From Nitrospira sp. (GTDB taxonomy: Bacteria > Nitrospirota > Nitrospiria > Nitrospirales > Nitrospiraceae): a DNA stretch of 64,000 bases. How positions within the stretch are numbered: the stretch's first letter is position 1; every line of letters begins with the position of its first letter. The DNA lies in NCBI GenBank assembly GCA_024760545.1, contig CP060501.1, forward strand, positions 3,116,036 to 3,180,035, written 5' to 3'. The notes under the pieces are model-generated. The model ran no database searches, was not told the DNA's origin, and worked only from the letters and a program-made list of their open reading frames with translations. The position numbers were made by a program, and so were the translations under genes. Positions 38,666 through 46,577 of the stretch are shown piece after piece.

Positions 38666-40136
38666 TGTCACCACCACTTTTGCAAGTGTGCCCACCACCA
38701 CCACGTTCGTCTATGACGGCGATGGCGGGCGGGTGAAGAAGATCGTGGGCACGACGACGACCCGCTACATTAGCAAGCTCTATGAGTGCGAGACGACTGG
38801 CGGATCAACGAGCTGCTCACAGTTTATCTTAGCTGGAGACCAACGAATTGCCACGGTCTCTAGTGGTGGCACCATACAATACTGGCATGGCGACCATCTT
38901 GGATCCACGAACATGATTACCAACAGCTCCGGCGCTCGGGTGCAGACGCTCGCCTACTATCCCTATGGCGATATTCGCGTGAACCAAAGCTCCGCGACTC
39001 CCACTGTCGATGCGCACTACAAGTACACGGGGAAAGAGCTGGACGCGAGTAGCAATCTCTACTTTTATGAATCCCGGTACTATCACGCCATATTTGGCAG
39101 GTTCGTCTCGCCGGATAGTATCGTGCCAAACTTAAAAATTCCCCAGGATCTGAACCGGTATGCGTATGCCCGTAACAATCCTATGCTTTATACCGATCCC
39201 TCGGGTCACTGTCCCATATGTATCGGGATTGGCATCGGGATTCTCGTCGGCGTGATCTCATCGGGGATCCAGAGCGATTGGGATTTGGAGGCGACCCTCA
39301 TCGGGGGCGCGATCGGCGGCGCGAGTGCCGGCGTTGGAGCCGGGGTGGCGTCATCGGTCTACAGTGCCACGCTTAGTGCGCTGGGAGGGACATGGGCTGG
39401 TGTGGCCGGTGGTGCGGTCGGAGGGGCAGCTGCTGGAGGAACAAGTGCGGTGCTCGCCAATGCAGCGGGCTATCGAGTCAATGTTGGGCTTGCCATCGCG
39501 TCAGCTGCAGCGGCTGGTGGTATTATGGGTGGTGCTGGTGCATGGGGGGCACAAAAGGGATATGGGGAATTGGTGGCTTTCGCTGCCTCACCGGTGGCCG
39601 GCGCGTCTGCAGCGGCGATTAATGGCTCTGATCCAGGGTTCGGCGCGCTTATCGCGGCTAGCACTACCGCATTCTCTCTCTCACTCCAAAGCTCTTTGCG
39701 TAACCTTACATTGCAAGGCCGAGTCTTGACAACTGAAGAGCTGGCCGTCGCAAAATCTGTGTTTGGTGATAGGATCGATTATGGGAATTTAAGAATTTTC
39801 AGGTCTAAATATTTCTGGACCCAAGGGGCTGATCACGCCGTGACCCCCAATGGGAATGTTTATTGGCCGAGCGATTCTTGTGGCAATATGATCCTGTGTG
39901 GTCAGGGTAAATTGTTTATCCACGAGATGACACACGTGATGCAATACCAACAAGGCATAAGTGTATTTGGCCAAGGGCTTCTGCTCCAGGGTGCTCGCTT
40001 TGGTAGTCTCCTGTTCTACGATCCATACAATTTTATCTATGACCCCAATAGGGCGTTCAGTTCCTACAATATAGAACAACAAGGTAAGATGGTTGAGGAA
40101 ATGTATGAGGGTAGGCTTCCAAATAGCATTCAATAG
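38666..40136 (+). CDS. RHS core with C-terminal HEMTH metallopeptidase domain (3' part of frameshifted gene)
   Basis: The continuation of the preceding RHS frame; a GTG at 38688 is the first possible independent start, but no ribosome site supports it. It contains the last YD repeat, the RHS core (YYPYGDIRV, YKYTGKELDASSNLYFYESRYY, GRFVSPDSIVPN, NRYAYARNNPMLYTDPSGH near residue 170 of the GTG form), and then a variable C-terminus. Residues about 175-330 are very rich in Gly and Ala with glycine-zipper segments that could insert in membranes. The last part carries FIHEMTHVMQ (His412, Glu413, His416), a zinc-metallopeptidase motif known at RHS C-termini. The layout is that of a polymorphic toxin, autoproteolytically released at the DPSGH region. 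Confidence 0.82.
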
Positions 40137-40572
40137 AATTAACGGATTGCATTGCGCAAAGCGGTCATTAGCAGTGGCGGTCTTAGTCATGATGTGCATC
40201 GTTTATGCGGCAGCCTGTTCGCGTCTGTTCATCGTGAAGCCAATAGGCACGTACGGTGATGCGATCGCATTCCGTTTTTATGACATTACAGATGAACAAC
40301 CATCACGGCACAATATCGTTGACCTATATGTTCAAGAGTATATCGGAGATGGTAAATGGAGCAGTGTCTGGATGTTGAAAGGCAAACAATCGCTTGAAGA
40401 GATTGTGTATGGACAGCGTTATGAGGGTCTAACAGAAGTGATTCCACCCAAGGCTCTTTCATTAAATGGAGCATATCGTGTTTTCGTATCAGATCTACCC
40501 ATGTTTGAGCCCGCCGGGGGTGCTTCTGCAGGATTTGCCTTTGACACAAGGGGAAATCTAATTCTGAAGTGA
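40105..40572 (+). CDS. Small lipoprotein overlapping the RHS toxin end, candidate immunity protein
   Basis: A 155-residue protein with an N-terminal hydrophobic segment (SLAVAVLVMMCIVYAAACS) whose AAAC fits a lipobox. The mature part is beta-rich (KPIGTYGDAIAFRFYDI, GKWSSVWMLKG, GAYRVFVSDLP). The ATG at 40105 has GAGGAA 5 bases upstream and lies 32 bases inside the end of the RHS toxin frame, as is common for toxin-immunity pairs. No family is recognised. A periplasm-facing lipoprotein would fit protection from an exported metallopeptidase. The function is inferred only from position. Confidence 0.7.
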   Translation: MRVGFQIAFNRINGLHCAKRSLAVAVLVMMCIVYAAACSRLFIVKPIGTYGDAIAFRFYDITDEQPSRHNIVDLYVQEYIGDGKWSSVWMLKGKQSLEEIVYGQRYEGLTEVIPPKALSLNGAYRVFVSDLPMFEPAGGASAGFAFDTRGNLILK

Positions 40573-40977
40573 TGGAAGAGGGGCACGTGCCAGAGTGATG
40601 ATATGACCTCTTCATGAGATTTTGAATTTTTCATGCTATCGGCGGTCGGGTATTGAGTGACAGAGATGACAGGCCATGCCGGAGTTCATCGCGTGAAAGT
40701 GAGTCGACAGCTCAAACAGATGGAACTGGGCCCTAGGTAATGCAAGACATGACTTCTTTAGTCGTAGTCGACGATCACGTATAAGCCAAGCCATGGAAGT
40801 AAAGCACGATGTAGGATAGACCAAAAGTGCTTCTCGATGCCTCCCGCATCAACCGGGCCTTTCTCTTGCTCGTGCTCTCGTCCTGCCTGGGCTGCCCCCT
40901 ACGGGGTGTAATCCGTGCCGGTTTCATTCTTCTCCATACAGTCAACCTGAGCCACCACATTTGCCGAGGGAATAGCC
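40573..40977. other. Intergenic region after the RHS locus
   Basis: About 400 bases. A minus-strand frame near 40636-40824 holds a CHLCH pattern, but it is too short and lacks a signal to support a cytochrome. I see no promoter or terminator that I would defend; ordinary AT-richer DNA follows the immunity candidate. Confidence 0.35.
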
Positions 40978-41568
40978 ATGAACAACCATGCCACCTTTCG
41001 CCGCGGCGCCTGTCTCTTCGGGACACTGCTGTTGGGGGTCGTGGTCTGTGTCCCTTCATTCGCCAATGCGCAGTACCCGGTGCTTGAAAATTTACGCGAG
41101 ACGGAGATCGAATTCGATTTCGATGTCCCCCAATTTCTTGCCCCGAAAAAAGAGCAGGCGCTGCGCATCTTACGAGACGCCGGCGTTCGCATCGCTGCGC
41201 ATCTGAATACGCAACTTCCATTGGATAAGCTTCCGCCATGGCTTCAACTCACGGTGAGGGTCATCGACTTGGGTGAATGGTCAGTTATTGATACTAGCAA
41301 GACTCCAGCTGTTCCAAGAGATTTGAAACTCTGCCCCGGCAAGAAACTCTATATCCGCAAGCTTGAACTCTTGGAGAAAGTCGTGATTCCACGATTGCCG
41401 GTGAAGGAGTCCCCGATATGGATATCGCGGACAGTCACATGGAGCCGGGCGCTCCCATTGCCGATCATCGTGGAATCCCTCAGCGAGGACGAGATCTGGC
41501 GCGATGTGGAAAAAATGCTACGGGACTTCGCTGAAGACTTTGAACCGGGGAATCACATCCGCAAATAA
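40978..41568 (+). CDS. Exported hypothetical protein
   Basis: A 196-residue protein with a clear signal peptide (RRGACLFGTLLLGVVVCVPSFANA, cleavage after ANA). The mature protein is mixed alpha/beta with a segment KLPPWLQLTVRVIDLGEW and an acidic, helical C-terminus (LSEDEIWRDVEKMLRDFAEDFEPG). No family is recognised. GAGGG lies 9 bases before the ATG. It is monocistronic, located between the RHS locus and the toxin-antitoxin cassette. Confidence 0.78.
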   Translation: MNNHATFRRGACLFGTLLLGVVVCVPSFANAQYPVLENLRETEIEFDFDVPQFLAPKKEQALRILRDAGVRIAAHLNTQLPLDKLPPWLQLTVRVIDLGEWSVIDTSKTPAVPRDLKLCPGKKLYIRKLELLEKVVIPRLPVKESPIWISRTVTWSRALPLPIIVESLSEDEIWRDVEKMLRDFAEDFEPGNHIRK

Positions 41569-41660
41569 CGATGCGGAGTGGCGTGAAGTGAAGAATTGTG
41601 GTAACCCAGGGGACCAAGAAAAGGTACCGGGAGTCTTTTTTAGGTCTTCCGGTTGTAGCA

Positions 41661-41760
41661 GAGCGGTTGTGATCAGCGCTTGGTCTGCGGAGGCATGTAT
41701 TTGATCATCTCGTCGGCGAGCTCTTTGGCGATGTCCTTGAGGCTTGGCACAATGAACATG
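41661..41760 (-). pseudogene. 3'-end remnant of a lipoprotein gene, left direct repeat
   Basis: This 100-bp segment is 92% identical to 42621-42720, which is the 3' end of the lipoprotein gene at 42633. It encodes 28 residues and a stop, MFIVPSLKDIAKELADEMIK onward, against MFIKPSLKDI in the intact gene. Of seven codon positions affected, five changes are synonymous and only one codon changes the residue. The segment therefore derives from a functional homologue rather than from neutral decay of a recent copy. The rest of the gene is absent. Confidence 0.85.
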
Positions 41761-41768
41761 ATGTTAAC

Positions 41769-42317
41769 CTAGGCGACAGAATCCAGGAGGGTTCGTACTT
41801 CTTGGCCAAGTTCCAATGCATCTCCCAGTTCAATAAGCTCGTTCCGATCATTCACGCCCGGCTTTCGCACTGCCACAATGTTGTTCGCGTCCAGCAGATC
41901 GATGGGTCCTCCAGCAAAAAGCTTCAAAAGGACAAGCGATTTCCAGTTCACCACCGGCACTGAACAGCCAAGCGTGTCTAGTCTTTCAATGTTCTTAAAA
42001 GCAAGAGCAGCCATCTTCGATGGCAGTACGATCAGTTGAATCGGCACGTCTTGTCCTTCGGATGTCATGCTCAGGCGGAAGACGCCTTGTAGTGGGTCAT
42101 CTATGCCGCCAGGTTCGTATGTGGCTCCTAGGTAAACGGCCAAGGCATGCGGTTCCGAAGTTCCGAGGGCGACGGCCAGATCGATGTCTTGCGTGGCCCG
42201 CGCAACACCCCATGCCGACACGGCGAAGCCACCGATCAACGCATAAGAAGAAAGCAGTCGAGCGCTGTGGGCTTGATCTAAACGTTCAACAATCCGGCTT
42301 AGGGCTTCGGAGAACAC
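41769..42317 (-). CDS. Nucleotidyltransferase-fold protein (AbiEii/MNT-like toxin candidate)
   Basis: A 182-residue protein with the minimal nucleotidyltransferase pattern: ALIGGFAVSAWGVARATQDIDLAV (GG-x-A ... R-x-T-x-DID) near residues 27-50, where the two aspartates would bind magnesium. SLVLLKLFAGGPIDLLDANNI follows near residue 125-145. This fold is used by AbiEii-type toxins and by small DUF6036-like proteins paired with helical partners. It overlaps the upstream small gene by 19 bases. Toxin or tRNA-modifying activity is inferred from fold and pairing only. Confidence 0.78.
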   Translation of the reverse strand: MFSEALSRIVERLDQAHSARLLSSYALIGGFAVSAWGVARATQDIDLAVALGTSEPHALAVYLGATYEPGGIDDPLQGVFRLSMTSEGQDVPIQLIVLPSKMAALAFKNIERLDTLGCSVPVVNWKSLVLLKLFAGGPIDLLDANNIVAVRKPGVNDRNELIELGDALELGQEVRTLLDSVA

Positions 42318-42481
42318 CGGTTCAATTCGTAGCAGACATCGGAGAGGTGCAATGCGATGGTCAGCCGTTCTTCAGGAGTCTGAAGCCGAGCGCGTTCGAT
42401 CTTCTCATCGGACAGCTGTCGACCCAATTTACTCGGTCGCCGTCCATACTGCTTCGAACTGGTCGAGTGTTGAAGCTTCAT
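42299..42481 (-). CDS. Small helical partner of the nucleotidyltransferase, antitoxin candidate
   Basis: A 60-residue basic protein. The N-terminus is disordered and polar (MKLQHSTSSKQYGRRPSKL), then helix-forming DEKIERARLQTPEERLTIALHLSD. The TPEERLxIALxLSD pattern recurs in small proteins encoded before nucleotidyltransferase genes. I chose the ATG at 42481; the frame continues upstream but without coding character. Its end overlaps the partner gene by 19 bases, so translation is coupled. Confidence 0.65.
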   Translation of the reverse strand: MKLQHSTSSKQYGRRPSKLGRQLSDEKIERARLQTPEERLTIALHLSDVCYELNRCSPKP

Positions 42482-42620
42482 GGTTCTAAGTATACATGGG
42501 TCAGCAGAAACCTTAAAGGATGAAAAGGAACCATCACACTCCGACTTGCTCATGACGCATGGTGAATCAGCAAGGGGGCCAAGATGCTTGAGACATACGG
42601 CCACATCTGAGCGGGGAGAG

Positions 42621-42720
42621 GAGCGGCTGTGATCAGCGCTTGGTCTGCGGGGGCATGTACTTGATCATCTCGTCGGCGAGTTCTTTGGCGATGTCCTTGA
42701 GGCTCGGTTTGATGAACATG
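42621..42720. repeat. Right direct repeat flanking the toxin-antitoxin cassette
   Basis: Matches 41661-41760 at 92 of 100 positions without gaps, exactly 960 bases away. It covers the last 29 codons of the lipoprotein gene and 12 bases beyond its stop. No similarity continues outside the repeat on either side. Confidence 0.85.
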
Positions 42721-43238
42721 TAGCTGTTGGACCGTTCATGGCGCGCTTTCCAGACCGTCGTGCCGGTCGCCGCATCGATCAGCCGCAGGCTCAACCCCAC
42801 TCGTCCGACGTTATCTCCTTCCTTCCGCACGTATTCCCAGGAATTGACCCGGACCACCAGGAAGGAATCGACGTTGAGCGCTTTACCGAGCTTGATGGCC
42901 GAATCCTTATCGGATTGACCGGTCATCTCGAGGCGGGAGAAATAAAACACCAGTGAATCGAACGCCTCTTTTGAGGCCTGAAAAATATCCGTCACGTTTT
43001 CCGGCGACATGACCTTCTCGATGGTCCCCTGACGATTGAGCGCTCCGGCCAAGACATCCTGAATATCCTCGCGTGCGCTGTCGTATTGGCTCGCCATCGG
43101 CGGCAACACGGCGATGCTCTGCGGTCGAAAGACTCTGGCGCCGGGGCCTTCCCACACTTCCTGCAAGCCGCCACAACCTGCAAGCATCAAGGCCAGAGCC
43201 ATTACGGATGCCAGACGTACACATGTTCGAGACAGCAT
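42633..43238 (-). CDS. Putative lipoprotein with CsgG/LpoB-like fold
   Basis: A 201-residue lipoprotein. The signal peptide ends in MLAGCGG (Cys about 22). The mature part begins with a beta-strand RPQSIAVLPP, as in GNA1162/DUF799 and LpoB/CsgG-like proteins. NVDSFLVVRVNSWEY, LSLRLIDAATGTTVWKARHE and a helical C-terminus follow. Such proteins are outer-membrane-anchored assembly or regulatory factors; the exact family is uncertain. Its last 29 codons form the right direct repeat flanking the toxin-antitoxin cassette. Confidence 0.82.
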   Translation of the reverse strand: MLSRTCVRLASVMALALMLAGCGGLQEVWEGPGARVFRPQSIAVLPPMASQYDSAREDIQDVLAGALNRQGTIEKVMSPENVTDIFQASKEAFDSLVFYFSRLEMTGQSDKDSAIKLGKALNVDSFLVVRVNSWEYVRKEGDNVGRVGLSLRLIDAATGTTVWKARHERSNSYMFIKPSLKDIAKELADEMIKYMPPQTKR

Positions 43239-43253
43239 TGGTTTAGTATACCA

Positions 43254-44396
43254 TTAGAATGTGAATGAAACAGAGGCGGAAACTAGGGCGCCCTTTTCAC
43301 GGAAGTCGTACCCACCTCCGGCGTCCGCCCGGAATGAGAACCATCGCACCCCTAGTCCCGCTGTAGGAACGAAGGGCGTGGATGCATCCTGCATGTTCTT
43401 GAACGTGCCGATTCTAAATGACAGAAACTCGGACAAGATCGTTTGTTCGAGCCCCAAGCTCAGGAGCTGGCTTTTCACTCCCGGGACGAACGTCTTATTC
43501 GAAGTCGCATCCACATCGGCCGTCAATGTCAGCGTGGAGTACGGATTGATCGCGACGCCGGCGCGAACCTGTGGTTCCAATTTTAATTCCCCGCCCTCTG
43601 CGGCATCGAAGGTCGGTTTGTTGATGTCCTTCGCGACGATCCCAAACCTGATCCACGAGGATGGGCGATAGATGGCTCCGATGTCAATTCCGTAGGTCGT
43701 TGAGATGTTCGGTTTGCCGAAGTGATCGGTGGTGCTGACACCGCTCCCGCCTTGAAGGTCGGTCGAACCACGGTACGCGGCGCCTTGGATAACCTTTACG
43801 GTCATCCCGATTGAAAAGGTCTTATCGGAAAAGGCATAGGCATAGGAAAAGGCCAACTGTCTGGCTTCGAGCCCGCGAAGCGCCATCTGGCCCGCCACGG
43901 TGATGGGCGCGCCGGGCCCCGATTGGGTCGCCTGGACCGGTGTCGAGACAAATCCGCCACCGGTTGCGACGTCGGACACGTTGAATCCAAACGCATGTTC
44001 GCCAAGGTGTCCCTTCACATAGAGTCCGGCGGACCCGTTGACCGAGATCGCCGCACCTGACCGATTGATGCGATCGGCGATGCTCTGAGCCCTCGACAAA
44101 TTACCCGGCGTGGTATCGCCCGTATCGAAGTTCTCCAGGTCATGAAGCGCATCGCCCAGGCCGAGTCGATCGAATGCCATCCCTCCCCCCTGGACACGGA
44201 TGTCTACGGTTTGGGTCATCGCCAACCCGGCGGGGTTCCAATAGGTCGCGAGCGCGTTCGTCGTGACGGCGACGCCGGCTCCACCCATGCCCATAGCGCG
44301 TGGCCCCGCGATGACGAACTCCGCTGCCGATACATGGGACGGCAAGGTGGCGGCGATCAGCAAAACGGCTAAGCGAATTGATGGCAAGCAGCGCAT
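43254..44396 (-). CDS. TraF-like outer-membrane beta-barrel protein
   Basis: A 380-residue exported protein. The signal peptide (LAVLLIAATLPSHVSAA) is followed by GPRAMGMGGAGVAVTTNALATYWNPAGLA. The latter is the hallmark of the TraF_2/FadL-like family of outer-membrane barrels found outside conjugation systems. Alternating strands run to the C-terminus, which ends in Phe (VSASVSFTF), as outer-membrane proteins usually do. I use the ATG at 44396, with GAGG 8 bases upstream, instead of the longer frame. A hydrophobic-compound channel is the family expectation. It is separated from the lipoprotein gene downstream by 15 bases and probably co-transcribed with it. Confidence 0.85.
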   Translation of the reverse strand: MRCLPSIRLAVLLIAATLPSHVSAAEFVIAGPRAMGMGGAGVAVTTNALATYWNPAGLAMTQTVDIRVQGGGMAFDRLGLGDALHDLENFDTGDTTPGNLSRAQSIADRINRSGAAISVNGSAGLYVKGHLGEHAFGFNVSDVATGGGFVSTPVQATQSGPGAPITVAGQMALRGLEARQLAFSYAYAFSDKTFSIGMTVKVIQGAAYRGSTDLQGGSGVSTTDHFGKPNISTTYGIDIGAIYRPSSWIRFGIVAKDINKPTFDAAEGGELKLEPQVRAGVAINPYSTLTLTADVDATSNKTFVPGVKSQLLSLGLEQTILSEFLSFRIGTFKNMQDASTPFVPTAGLGVRWFSFRADAGGGYDFREKGALVSASVSFTF

Positions 44397-44575
44397 GTCA
44401 TGTCCTCGCGCGGATGCGCAACCATGCGAGTCTAGAGAAGGAATCATTGTTCGTCAAGGATTCGCATGGTCTATCCGGCCGCGGTTGTGAGCGATGAAAA
44501 GACGGAGCGCATGTTCAAAAACTTCCGGAATCGAGACGGTGGGAGACAGAGCTGCGGTCTCGGGAGACGATCAGC

Positions 44576-45238
44576 TCAGACGATTTGTCCGTCCTGCATG
44601 TGGATGATACGGTCGGACTGGGCGGAGAGTTTATCGTTATGCGTCACGATCACGAACGTGGTTCCGCGTGTTGTTTTCAAGTTGCGCATCAACTCGAACA
44701 ACCCTTCCCCGCTGTGTGTGTCGAGGTTGCCGGTCGGCTCATCGGCCAGGACCAAGTCCGGATTCTGCATCAGGGCGCGTGCCATGGCGACCCGTTGCTG
44801 TTCCCCGCCGGACAGTTCTCCGGGTTTATGATGAAGGCGATGCCCTAATCCGACTTCCGTGAGGAGGGTCGTGGCGTCGGCTGTGACGGATGTGGGTTCC
44901 CGTCGTTGGACGAGCGCCGGCATGCAGGCATTCTCCAACGCGGTGAACTCGGCGAGCAGGTGATGAAACTGAAATACAAACCCTATCCGCCGATTGCGGA
45001 ATTCAGCCTGTTGCGCCTCCGTCATTCGGAACAGGTCCTGTCCATCGAATGTGACGGTTCCGCTGCTCGGTTTGTCGAGGGTTCCGATAATATGCAGGAG
45101 GGTGCTTTTGCCGGCTCCAGAGGCTCCGACAATGGCCACCAATTCGCCGCGCTGAATCTCAAGATTGATTCCCTTGAGGACGGGCAGTTCGTAGGATCCC
45201 ATCGAGAAGGATTTGTTAAGATTGACGACTTTAATCAT
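44576..45238 (-). CDS. lolD: Lipoprotein-releasing ABC transporter ATPase LolD
   Basis: ATPase of the complex that extracts outer-membrane lipoproteins from the inner membrane. The 220-residue protein has Walker A GASGAGKST, the Q-loop FQFHHLLAEFTALEN (a LolD hallmark), the signature LSGGEQQRVAMARAL, Walker B LVLADEPTGNLD and the H-loop VTHN. The ATG at 45238 gives the standard N-terminus MIKVVNLNKSF; no strong ribosome site is seen. It follows lolC by 61 bases on the minus strand. Confidence 0.95.
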   Translation of the reverse strand: MIKVVNLNKSFSMGSYELPVLKGINLEIQRGELVAIVGASGAGKSTLLHIIGTLDKPSSGTVTFDGQDLFRMTEAQQAEFRNRRIGFVFQFHHLLAEFTALENACMPALVQRREPTSVTADATTLLTEVGLGHRLHHKPGELSGGEQQRVAMARALMQNPDLVLADEPTGNLDTHSGEGLFELMRNLKTTRGTTFVIVTHNDKLSAQSDRIIHMQDGQIV

Positions 45239-45299
45239 ACGACAATCGTCGAGAGTTTCGCTCTCTGTCACCGTCGACGCCGTGCGTGACGAATGACGT

Positions 45300-46577
45300 T
45301 CATTCGTAACGCAGCGCGGCGACCGGCTCGAGCTTGGCCGCCTGATTAGCCGGGTACACGGTCGCCACAAAACTGATCAGGATGGCGGAACCGGCCACGA
45401 GTAACACATCCTCGGCCAGCACGTGAACCGGAATGGTCGAGATATAGTACACGGTTGGGTCGAACGTCCAAAACGTTTGAATCAGCCAGAGAAACGCATA
45501 GCCCAGGGGAATCCCGATGCCGGTCCCGGCAAATCCGATGATCAACCCGTTCAGCATGAAAATGCGTCGGATGCTGCGCTTTGTCGCGCCCATCGCCTTG
45601 AGAATCGCGATCTCCTTCTGCTTCTCCGTGACAATCATCGTGAGGGTGCTGACAATGTTGAACGAGGCCACGATCGTGATCAGGACGAGAAGCAGAAACA
45701 TCATCGTCTTCTCCAGCTTCAGCGCCGAGAAGAGGTTGCGGTTCATCTGCATCCAATCTCTGGCCCCGTGACTGAATCCCAGCTCCTGCTCGATACTGCG
45801 GGCGATCTCCCCGGCGCGGAACACATCCGTCACCTTGACTTCAATCCCCGACACGCCCGCTTCCATGCTGAAAAACTTCTGCGCCTCGCCGAGTTCGATA
45901 TACGCCAGCGAGGAGTCGTATTCGTACATCCCGGAGTGGAACAGGGCCACCACGGCGAACGTTCGGATTTTTGGCACCATGCCCATCGCACTCACAGGGC
46001 CGACGGGAGAAACCACGTTGACCGTATCGCCGACGAATACGCCCAGCCTGAGCGCCAATTCTTTGCCGAGAATAATACCAGGCTTTTCGACGACCCGTGG
46101 GGTGCCCTGAGGGTCATCGATCGGAGCCTGGGTGACTTTCGCCGGTGTGAGCAGATCGAACAGATGTCCACTCGTGATGTTCTTCGAAAGCTCGGTGACA
46201 TTGGCCTCTCGTTTCGGATCGATCCCCCGCAGGACGATTCCCTGCACGCCGGATTGAGTGGTCAGCAGCACTTGACGAAGCACAAAAGGCGTGGCCGCCA
46301 CCACGTCGGGCACCGGCCGAATCTTGTCGATCAAGTGATCATAGTCGGTCATGTTCTCTTTCATGCGCTCTTGGACGATGATGTGAGCGGTCGTGCCGAG
46401 AATCTTGCTCTGAATATCCTCCCGGAAGCCGGTCATGATGCCGACCGTACCGATCAGCGCCGCTACACCCAGCGTGATGCCGGCGATCGACACGAAGGTG
46501 TTCAGCGAGATCGTCCGGTTACGACGCTTCGCGCGCAAGTAACGGAGTCCGACGAAGATTTCATAGGGAAGCGCCAC
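45300..46577 (-). CDS. lolC: Lipoprotein-releasing ABC transporter permease LolC/LolE type
   Basis: A 425-residue inner-membrane permease. The N-terminus has the LolC/E pattern YEIFVGLRYLRAKRRNRTISLNTFVSIAGI. A first transmembrane helix is followed by a large periplasmic domain (about 50-270), then three C-terminal helices with SFNIVSTLTMIVTEKQKEIAILKAMGA. Only one such permease is encoded here, so a homodimer (LolF-like) with LolD is likely rather than a LolC/LolE heterodimer. The GTG start shares one base with the lysS stop (TAGTG). Confidence 0.94.
   Translation of the reverse strand: MALPYEIFVGLRYLRAKRRNRTISLNTFVSIAGITLGVAALIGTVGIMTGFREDIQSKILGTTAHIIVQERMKENMTDYDHLIDKIRPVPDVVAATPFVLRQVLLTTQSGVQGIVLRGIDPKREANVTELSKNITSGHLFDLLTPAKVTQAPIDDPQGTPRVVEKPGIILGKELALRLGVFVGDTVNVVSPVGPVSAMGMVPKIRTFAVVALFHSGMYEYDSSLAYIELGEAQKFFSMEAGVSGIEVKVTDVFRAGEIARSIEQELGFSHGARDWMQMNRNLFSALKLEKTMMFLLLVLITIVASFNIVSTLTMIVTEKQKEIAILKAMGATKRSIRRIFMLNGLIIGFAGTGIGIPLGYAFLWLIQTFWTFDPTVYYISTIPVHVLAEDVLLVAGSAILISFVATVYPANQAAKLEPVAALRYE

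Noticed and set aside
40636..40824. Minus-strand frame of 62 codons with a CHLCH (CXXCH) heme-binding pattern
   Set aside because: Single motif close to the C-terminus, no signal peptide, no coding context. More likely chance than a cytochrome, though a gene fragment cannot be excluded.
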